The position numbers were made by a program, and so were the translations under genes. Under the pieces are notes generated by a model. The model saw nothing but the letters and a program-made list of their open reading frames with translations. It made no database searches and was not told the DNA's origin. From Gnetum montanum (Eukaryota; Streptophyta; Gnetopsida; Gnetales; Gnetaceae), in NCBI GenBank assembly GCA_015680685.1, contig MNCI01036526.1, positions 101,011-165,010 of the forward strand: a stretch of 64,000 nucleotides of DNA, in the 5' to 3' direction. This document shows, one piece after another, positions 56,475 through 64,000 of the stretch; the first letter of the stretch is position 1, and each line of letters begins with the position of its first letter.

Positions 56475-57996
56475 TATAACAGTAGAAAATGTCGGCAGCT
56501 AGAAAATACCAAACAAAATCCCGTGTACACAGTTTTAACCACGGATCCGCACGAGGGCTATGCTGGAAAAATGAATCCGTGGCACCCTGAACGGTCTTGT
56601 CGATCAGACAGGGACTTACTAATCAGTAAACCGATGAAGATTACGAATTTCTCATCGAACGATATGATTCAGTGAGTCACGAAATGAGAGAAAGGTGATG
56701 TAGATGAATGGTAACGACGATGATAGCGTTAACACGACAACATGAATCAGACACGAGAAAAATGCATGATTGCCAGATCTATAGTTTGACCCAGGAAAAT
56801 AAGTATTTTGTATATTCAAGTTACACTGGGGAGACCTCGATTGTTTTGTATAAAGCAAACACAAAGCAACAAGAAACAAGCAAACTATCTGAGCAGAAGT
56901 GCAGAATAGAATCTGATCTACCTTGTAGGCTGGAGAAGGGATGCAAGGAAGGTCAAGTTCTGATGTCTATTGATCAACTGCTTCTGATCAATAGAAACTC
57001 ACAAACCACACCAGATGATCTCTGGATCTCTGATCTACTCCTTTTGCCTTCGGTAGTCTTTGCTCGGAACTGCTGAGAATCACTAATGGAGAAAGTTGTG
57101 TCTTTGCCAAAGGGGTAATCGCTCTTACTGCCAATGCTCAAGCCAAGTGTCTCTTGTCTCTGTCTCTCTATTATTGTCCTTCTTTTTGTTCTTTTTCTTC
57201 TCTCTTCTTTCTTTTCTTCGCCAACTGGGATATTTATAGGTTGACGATAGGTGAAGAAGGCACAGCTATGATGACACGTGTTTCAAAATTTTCGGAAGAT
57301 CGCTGACTTGACCATCCTTGTGTTGAAATCCATATCTACGCACAATACGCGCATCTGCGTATTGTGCATATGAGTGACAAATGTGGGTCGGGCATGTCTC
57401 CATTGATTTTGGACTACATTACGCTCGTACACATTGCTTCGCATACAAGAGCGTAATAAAGCATGAAGACAATAGATTCAAGCTGCTTTACGTTCGTTTA
57501 CGCTGCCATGCGTAGTGAAGCGTAAGCAATGATTATTTTCACGATGAGTTACGCTGACAATGCTGCATTGCGTAAAGGGCGTAAGGCGACCAATATGTAA
57601 AAAGAAAAGTGTCGATCTACTGTGTGTCGTTGATCCCTCTTTGACTTTTTCGACGCTTATTACGCTGCCATGCGTACTGAGCATAAACTCGGCCTTGGAT
57701 GAAATACTTAGCCAAAATACACGAGAAGTCATGTATTACATTGTTTAGGCCTTAGTCTTTGCCAAATCTGCTAAAGTAAACTGCCTTCTAATGTCAAACT
57801 ACGTTTCGCTGAGCGTCATTACGCTACACTGCATGCTATAGTGTAAATATGGAAACATAGTGAGATAAGAAATCTGCGAAGGGAAACCAAAGTCTTGATG
57901 CCCTATCTTGTTCTTCTTTCTGGAATTCTATCACGTACTTTTGCCCTGATCACGAATCTTTGCTTGAGGCCGACTTGCAATTCCCATGGAGTTTCA
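56475..57996 (-). mobile_element. 5' LTR of the 17.4-kb element (1,522 bp)
   Basis: Plus-strand ends TATAACAG (TG decayed to TA) and GAGTTTCA. TATA box on the minus strand at 57,231-57,240; hairpin at 57,338-57,369. It would drive the gag-pol transcript. Confidence 0.92.
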
Positions 57997-58001
57997 TCTA
58001 G
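57997..58001. other. Right target site duplication TCTAG
   Basis: Exact copy of 40,570-40,574. Confidence 0.9.
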
Positions 58002-59424
58002 CTGCATTAATGTATCACCCACTTTTGGAAACCCAAGGTTGAGAAAGGCAAGTTTGGGTTATCAAAAATAGCAAGATATTTATAATTCCAATGATTTTAC
58101 AAAATAGGGATATGTTTTTATGATGGGGATGGTATCCGCAACATGGTTTCATGGGAGTTAAGGTTTCTATAAGGTTTTAAGTGTCAAATTAGAAAAAAGC
58201 TCAGCGTTGATGCAATTTTTGGTCAAGAGAGAAGGCACATGGTGGGGCCCATAATCCAAAAATTTAAAATGTTAAAAAGTGAAGTTGTTTCCCAACCAAA
58301 ATCAATGTGAACTAAACCTTCCTCCCCTTTCACTTCAATGCACTTGGAGTTATGGTACACTGAATTAGTAGCTAGGGTTTCAAGATGTGTGCTTACGTTT
58401 TAGATGAGTTTTATGTGTTTAGATTTTGCAAGTTTTGAACATAAATATCATTTTACAATAATAGTGCATTAGAGGAGAGCACTGGGAGAGGTTTTCTATG
58501 GTAGAAATAGTATGAATTTAGCCTGGAAGCCTTCCATCCTTCCAATACATAGTGTAGAACCTTCATCCTTCTCCTTTTCTAACTATAGTCAGCATGGAGC
58601 CTACCATGGCCTCAAAGCAATATAGAGGAAAGAGTATGAACCCTATGATCTAGAAGGTGCATGAATGTTCCTAGGAGCTAGAAGAAGTACCCAGGTCCAT
58701 CTTCATCTAGGCTTCTTTTGTTGCTACTCCAAGGTAGGCAGTTCTACCTATTTTTTCCTTTATTTTCTATGGTTTTTCTAGTTTTTTGTTTTTCATGTGT
58801 TGAGCCTATTTTTTCTAGATCTACTCTAGTGGAGGGATTAAAATGGAATTTTGATGAAATCCCACCTTCTATTTTGGATGCTTCCATGTTGATTTATAGT
58901 CGTTTCATTACTTTATATTTTTTAGATGTAATTTTGAAAATAGGGCTTGCTGTTTCATGCTTTTTTCCAAAATTTTAGGGTGTGGCAATTTTTTCAAATT
59001 TGGGCCTTAGGATTTATTAAAATTAAATTTCAAAAAAAATCCTACACCATTATTTTTCTACAAATTTTAATGGGTTTCAATGGTTTTGGCTATTTTGACT
59101 ATTTCCATGGCTATATGAAATCTAGGTTTTGAAGTTTTTGAAGTTTGGACATGAAAAAGTAAGCAATGTTGTATAATTTTTCTTGGGAGAATGGCTACAC
59201 ATTTGTAAAATTGAATGTTATGAGTTTTTAGGATTTCTAATGGATTTTTTCTCATTTAATTTGGACTAATAAAAATGAAGTTATGGTTGTTTTTCTAATG
59301 TTGCGTAGTTAGGTTGATTGTGTCACTTTTGTAATTGCATGTAAATTTCCAAATTTTTTATAATGAAATGGTAAAGGTTTCAAATATTTTTTAGTTATAG
59401 CGAAGTAGTCTTTGGCTTCAACTT
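58002..59424. other. Unassigned sequence right of the 17.4-kb element
   Basis: AT-rich, with several T-runs. I find no frame with recognisable similarity. It is not obviously like the tandem array left of the insertion, although both should have been adjacent before it. It may be decayed 3' sequence of element B. Confidence 0.4.
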
Positions 59425-59600
59425 TCCAATTTAGGTGTAATTATATTTATGCATGGTTGTAATTATAAATTTGTGTAATTATCATGGTTGTAATAATCAT
59501 CATGCTTTTTCTAAATTCCAATTTAGGTGTAATTATGCATGGTTTTAATAATCATCATGCTTTTTCTAAATTCCAATTTAGGTGAAATTATGCATGGTTG
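59425..59600. repeat. Short tandem repeat, about 62-bp unit
   Basis: Two to three units of TTCCAATTTAGGTGTAATTA followed by TGCATGGTTGTAATAATCATC and GCTTTTTCTAAA. Confidence 0.7.
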
Positions 59601-59609
59601 TGTAATTAT

Positions 59610-59870
59610 ATTTACCAGTTTAAGGCCATGGTGGGCCATAATGCTAGTTTAAAACCTTAGTGAATCATAATGACAGTTTAATGTCTTAGTGGATAGGGTT
59701 GTGTAATTATCTTTGCTAGTTTAAGGCCATGGTGAGCCATAATGCTAGTTTAATGTCTTAACAGATGGGGTTGTGTAATTATCTTTTCTAGTTTAAGTTC
59801 ATGGTGGGCAATAATGCAAGTTGAAGGTCTTAGCTTATCATAATGCTAGTTTAACATCTTAGTGAATGAG
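59610..59870. repeat. Mixed hairpin repeats, GGCC and GTC types together
   Basis: Units such as AGTTTAAGGCCATGGTGGGCC alternate with AGTTTAATGTCTTAGTGGAT and a GGGTTGTGTAATTATCTT spacer. Both repeat types of the Tat family occur in one array, directly left of element B's coding remnant. Confidence 0.7.
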
Positions 59871-59984
59871 CTATGAAAAAGACATATCTTTATAAGGATT
59901 TTTCAATGTTTATAACATAAGTAAAAATGTTTGCACATCTTTACGAATTCGTACCATTTTTTTTGTAGAAATAATGTTTCTTGT

Positions 59985-60899
59985 CACGGTACGAATTCCT
60001 ACAGGCTTGAGTGACGGGGGATGAAGACTGGCGTACTACTGTTATCGATCACTCCCATTATTGGACAGGCATCAAGAACAGCGTATAGACCAGTCATGCG
60101 TTAGTAGAGTAGAGGATGCAAATTGAACTCCTAGCTCAGAAAAGCCGGGACTGGAGGGACTACTGCGCCAGCGTACAGGAGTGGGGGCAGAAGGAGAAGG
60201 ACCACAAGCACCTTTATAAAAGGGAAAGTGCCGCTTATTGAAAACACTACCACGATTCTGCCATCAAAGCTCGATCCCTGGAGGTTTTCGTGGACACCAT
60301 CGGAGCATCCGAAGCTTTCAAGAAGTTCGAAGAGCAGGTGACCATAACTGTGTCCCTAGAGAGGGCAATGGTTCTCCCTAGGAATCAGGCTACAATCCCT
60401 ACCTTCTTCCTGGATCCACCCCGCTGGAGTAGCGTGGAGAAAGGGAAGGTGAAAGCTGGAGCTGCGTTGGGTGAGGATGTGTGGCCAGACCTAACGGAGG
60501 AAGAGATTATGCAGCGCCTGTGGGCTTGCCTGGACAAGCTCCCCTTTGCTATGAAAGTAGGGCCGTAGCGTGTAAGTTTATGCATGACGTAGTCGGAAAG
60601 TTTTCTGGCTTGTGTTGTCTACTCTAATTTTTGATGTTATTTGGGTTTAGGTACCGAAAGAAGATAGGGAAAATACGCCAGCTGAGGGGCTGGGAGAGGA
60701 AATAGAGGAAGCAGAGGAGGAATGCAACGATGAAGAGCGTTCTCCTATGAAGCCAGTGCCTGAACAAGAGCCTCATGAAGGGGCAATCTTTCGTGAAGGC
60801 ATAATTCCCGGAAATGATGGCCCACTGGAGGACAACCTTTTGGGGCTAGATCCGAAGTTACAAGATACCGGTGACAGTGGTAGCAGATGGAATGCGTAA
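59985..60899 (+). pseudogene. Last two exons of the opposite-strand gene, element B copy
   Basis: Exon 7 part: matches the complete element from SRYEFLQA onward, through DWRDYCASVQEWGQKEKDHK to IGASEAFKKFEEQVTITVS and AALGEDVWPDLTEEEIM. The donor GTAAGT near 60,571 and acceptor TTTAG before 60,651 are conserved. Exon 8 (about 60,651-60,899) begins VPKEDRENTPAEG and ends DTGDSGSRWNA-stop. Four or so in-frame stops (TGA near 60,012, TAG near 60,088 and 60,566 among them). The left edge is an abrupt truncation inside exon 7. Several stops in the complete element are sense codons here and vice versa, so the ancestral frame was open. Confidence 0.8.
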
Positions 60900-61091
60900 T
60901 TATTATTTACGCAAAATTTTATTAATGCGAGGTCGGGTATTGTTCTGAATGACTGATAACGAATTGTTGTAAAGTCTAATGTATATTTGAAATGTTAATT
61001 AGTTTGTTGTTTCACTTTTTATGCTTTTGTCTGCGTCAGCGTGAAAATATATGTTAAGGATTCTGTTTAAGTGATACTGATGGGACGTAAT

Positions 61092-61195
61092 AACTAGTTT
61101 AAAGCCGTTGCAGGCCTGTTGCGTATTGTATAGCAAGCGTAAATAATGATAGTAGACAACTTCAGATGACTATTTTAAGGCCGTTGCGGGCCGAC
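61092..61195. repeat. Hairpin repeats, GGCC type, element B
   Basis: Two units, CTAGTTTAAAGCCGTTGCAGGCC and CTATTTTAAGGCCGTTGCGGGCC, between the converging exon 8 and protease. Confidence 0.75.
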
Positions 61196-61407
61196 TGCGT
61201 AAATTGTAACAAAAATGTAATCCTGTATAAATGCATGAAGTAATGTGAAAGTGTAACTAACGCGGGTACGATAAAACACGCAAAAAGTGTAAAGCGTAAA
61301 CATAGAAAGCAAATGTAGCGTAAAAATATGTTGAAACAAGAGAAGCTGTTAAATGGGGAATGCACTAATCTTACAAGAGAATGGTTGTGCACGCAGAAGA
61401 CCATTGT

Positions 61408-64000
61408 TCAACTGTCGATACGCAATTGTCTCCTAACAGCTTTTATGTTAAGTGCTGCGTAAGCGCGAGGAGGCTTGTGGTTTGACTCCTCTACGCTGTC
61501 ATCCGAAAATGGCAGGGCGGCCCAGGCTAGACCGTCGTCATTGTTGTCAGTTTGTTTAGGGGCTTGGAGATGGAACTGCTCGTCAGTTGTTTCAATCTCC
61601 GAACCCCGTTCTTCTTCAATGTTATTGACAGTCCTGGGGGTGACCTCGTCGCCGCGTATGATGACCTTCCCCCCGGCGTAGGGCAGGTGTATCGGCGACG
61701 AAACTGCCCTCAGCTGGGCTAACCACGACCTCCCTAATATTAAGTTAAAACCAGGTATCTCCTCGACGACTAAGAATGTGGCTTTGGTGGGGAATTGATC
61801 CCCCACCACAAACTCAATACACACCGTTCACTTGATTTGAACCCATGCTCCGTTGAACGATTTTACGCAGGCTATCGTCATGGGAGTGATCTGGTCGACC
61901 AAGCCCAACCTATCCACTATGGAATAAGGAACGACATTAGCAGCTGCGCCATCATCTACGTGCACCCTTCGGATCTGGTACTGGCCGACCCGAATGGTAA
62001 TGAACATAGGCTCAGTCGTTACTTGACGTTTCTCCGGGTCATTTTTGACGAACTCGTAAAGAAAGGTCAGCGAGGTAGGCTTGGGTTGTTCAGCTTCGAA
62101 AGGAAACATGACAGCGTGTATCGCTTCCTCTTCTGCTGGTAGGTTGTCATCCACTGATATGGATGTCAGCATGCGTACCATAGCCTCACGGTTTTCTCGA
62201 CACGTCATCAGTAAGTCGTACAGGCTCAGCGTTGTGTTCTTTTGCTTAAGAGCTTGTTTAACTTACGTGAATGCACCGAGGAGGTCCTTCTCTTGGCCGG
62301 GTTGTTTATCCCCCTTTCCCTCCTCCATTCGGCCCAAGAGATGGATCTCTCGAGGCGGAGCGGTGTCAGTGGGAGGGTCATTCTTTTTCCTACCAAGAGA
62401 AGGTGGCTACGTTTCTGTACCTTTTGCCTACATAGAGGCCAGGGGCCTGGGCTTAGGGAAGCCGAGCGTAAGGTGGTCTTTTGTTGCATTAATTGTAGTG
62501 TCCTCCTCCTTTCGCTTAGGAGGCGATGACTGGTTATTTTGGCCGGAGGTCTGCCCCTGTGTGAAAGGAGCAGGCTGTGGTTCTGGCGCCCTGATAATGA
62601 AGGGCGCTCTAGGCATGGGCATGGACGGAGCCGCGGCTTGAGTGCTACTGCATGACTAAGGGCATACCTCGGAAGGTGCCCGTATGATGAAAGGTGGCCG
62701 TGAGACCCCACTGGCTATCGATGAAGTAGTTGGCCCCCTTGGTGAGCTGGCGGGCACGCGCAAAACAAAAGGCCGTTTTGGCGGTCCTTTACGCTCACTG
62801 TCCGTACTCACCACAGTGATTGTATAAGGATCATAGTTTGCGTTCAACGGGTCCTTATATACATGCAGTGTTTGGTTTTCCGGACACGTCGGGTTACTTT
62901 TGTCTAATTTTAGATGACCTTCGTCGATCATGCGTTGAATGTCATCCTTTAACATCCAGCAGTAATCCGTATCGTGACCACACATCTGGTGGTAGTCACA
63001 GAAACGGTCCAGCCTGAAAGATCTCAGAACTGCTGGTTCGTTAGGTAGGGCTAAAGAAGGATCCTTCAGCAGTTCACAGTGACGTCTGTGACGCTTCATA
63101 GCTTCCTTGGACACCTTCTTAGGTTGAATGTGCCCTGCCACTAACAGCTGTTTCAGCAATTTGGAATGCTTCACAAGTAAAGCTGCATATTTTGAACGAT
63201 CTTTACGCTCAAAATTTGGCTTTGGCTGGGGGGCATTTTCAGGAGCCGCCATGTCTTGACTGGTGCCGGCACCAGTCATGGTTTCAGGTGGTGCAGTGAA
63301 TGTCTTTTTCCTCTTCGTCTTTGTACTCTCAGTCATTGCAGCTACTGTCATTGTCGCTGCCTTCCCTTTGTCTTTGTTCTTGTTATGTGCATTCTTATAG
63401 GTGACATACGCCGGGTCTTTGTTGGCCTCCGCAGCATCTTGGATGCTTCTAACTTGTGCGAAGGCCTGATGTAAATTACTGGGGGAAAGGTAGTATAGCT
63501 TCAACTTGACCCATTGACCTGCAGTAGGCTGTTGGGCATAAGTTGGTTAGACGACTGCGGTAATCTATTGGGTCGGAGGGGGTGGAAATGACAAGGTCTG
63601 CGTCGGGCGCATTGCGGATATGTTGTAGGGTTGTATCTGAGGAATGAAGTGGGGTGCAACGATCGCCGGGACCACCACTGTGATGTTAACTACGCATGGT
63701 GATGAAACCGCCCCCACGTTATTGTGAGGGATTTGTACTTGTAGCCTAGACGGTTGTGCAGCAGCCTATGGAAGGACAAGGACATGCATCTGTGCCGTCG
63801 GGGCCGTGTTAAGAGAGGCGGCCTCTCCGTTGAAAGGAAAGAGGGGATTTGCATACGTATGGGGGCTCAGGGTATGGAACGAAGGTTCCAGAGTATGGAA
63901 CGAATGTTTCGACTGGGCCGCAAATTCGTCCTCTTCCACCTCCCCCTACTGGGGCTCCACCACCGCTTGTGAAGCCTAGCCTTTGGCCATGACCAACTGT
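61408..64000 (-). pseudogene. Gag-protease of element B
   Basis: From the window edge inward: N-terminal gag region (64,000 to about 63,520), then a jump to SPSNLHQAFAQVRSIQDAAE (63,480). The knuckle CDYHQMCGHDTDYC is near 63,000, linker words RPFVLRVP, RPPFIIRAP and APFIIRAPEP lie at 62,770-62,590, and the protease active-site segment VDDGAAANVV is near 61,945. Then FNLILGRSWLAQLRAVSSPI near 61,720 and the end RRQLRIDS-stop at 61,408. The longest open parts are 62,656-63,504 and 61,828-62,208. Compared with the complete element about 850 bp, including the gag core, is missing at about 63,515. One TGA near 61,829 replaces a Gly codon. Confidence 0.85.

Larger units (their letters stand above)
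40575..57996 (-). mobile_element. Complete 17.4-kb Tat-like Ty3/Gypsy element
   Basis: LTRs 40,575-42,117 (3') and 56,475-57,996 (5') are flanked by the exact 5-bp duplication TCTAG. Reading the minus strand, the order is 5' LTR, primer site, gag-protease (56,231-52,300), hairpin repeats, a gene on the opposite strand (47,664-51,744), RT/RNase H/second RNase H/integrase (47,271-43,772), a second repeat array, polypurine tract and 3' LTR. The double RNase H places it in the Tat lineage, whose Ogre members are known for great length and an intron between protease and RT. The LTRs differ at about 44 of the first 455 positions by my hand alignment, so the insertion is old. Confidence 0.92.
59985..64000 (-). 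mobile_element. Tat-like element B, partial, lacking pol
   Basis: Minus strand: gag-protease (64,000-61,408), GGCC repeats (61,195-61,092), then the 3' exons of the opposite-strand gene (59,985-60,899, plus). Pol and the first six exons of the opposite-strand gene are missing, as is the gag core domain. The 5' end lies outside the window. Confidence 0.8.

Noticed and set aside
58718-58978. Hydrophobic plus-strand frame in the unassigned region as a host gene
   Set aside because: T-rich composition explains its hydrophobicity; no recognisable motif, no splice structure, no relatives in the window.

Overview
The window looks like nuclear, intergenic DNA of a land plant with a very large genome; a gymnosperm such as a conifer is my best guess, but the sequence alone does not prove it. 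I see no host gene, tRNA or rRNA. Nearly everything is old, nested and decayed Ty3/Gypsy LTR retrotransposon, of two kinds: Tat-like elements (a second RNase H after the RT-RNase H module) and Athila-like elements (tRNA-Asp-like primer site, Athila-type protease, RT and gag).

Layout. 1-12,983 (+) is the 3' part of Tat-like element A: protease remnant, hairpin repeats, a gene on the opposite strand, RT/RNase H/integrase remnant, more hairpin repeats, polypurine tract and 3' LTR. It sits inside the gag of an older Athila-like element, X (12,984-25,637). X is also interrupted by a close relative with both LTRs and a probable 5-bp target duplication (15,328-20,863). The last LTR of X (24,756-25,637) is directly followed by the gag and pol of another Athila-like element (to about 36,010). 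The RT of that element is split by a further 5.1-kb insertion (29,431-34,545). 36,782-38,528 is a Tat-like LTR in minus orientation, followed by a degenerate tandem array of about 190 bp period (38,529-40,574). 40,575-57,996 (-) is a complete 17.4-kb Tat-like element with an exact TCTAG target duplication. 58,002-59,600 is unassigned. 59,985-64,000 (-) is another Tat-like copy, element B, which lacks pol and the gag core and runs off the window.

Most interesting observation. In the 17.4-kb element, gag-protease and RT-RNase H-integrase are separated by about 5 kb that holds a gene on the opposite strand. I can model it as eight exons (47,664-51,744, +) whose splice phases all agree, giving 1,092 codons with only in-frame stops and no frameshift. 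Collinear, decayed versions lie at the same place in element A (1,219-5,742, -) and, for the last two exons, in element B (59,985-60,899, +). At least three intron positions are shared with element A. A TATA-like box lies about 160-170 bp before the start codon in both. Between the convergent ends of this gene and the protease lies an array of short repeats, each able to form a GGCC/GGCC hairpin. After integrase there is a related array whose stems are GTC/GAC. The Tat LTRs also carry arrays of larger inverted repeats.

The Athila-like group is a mixed population: one pol-bearing copy and three copies that carry gag and/or a second, coiled-coil ORF but no pol. In two copies that second ORF begins directly after the same splice-acceptor-like sequence. 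One N at 53,808 lies between two 150-bp near-identical copies and is probably an assembly artefact.
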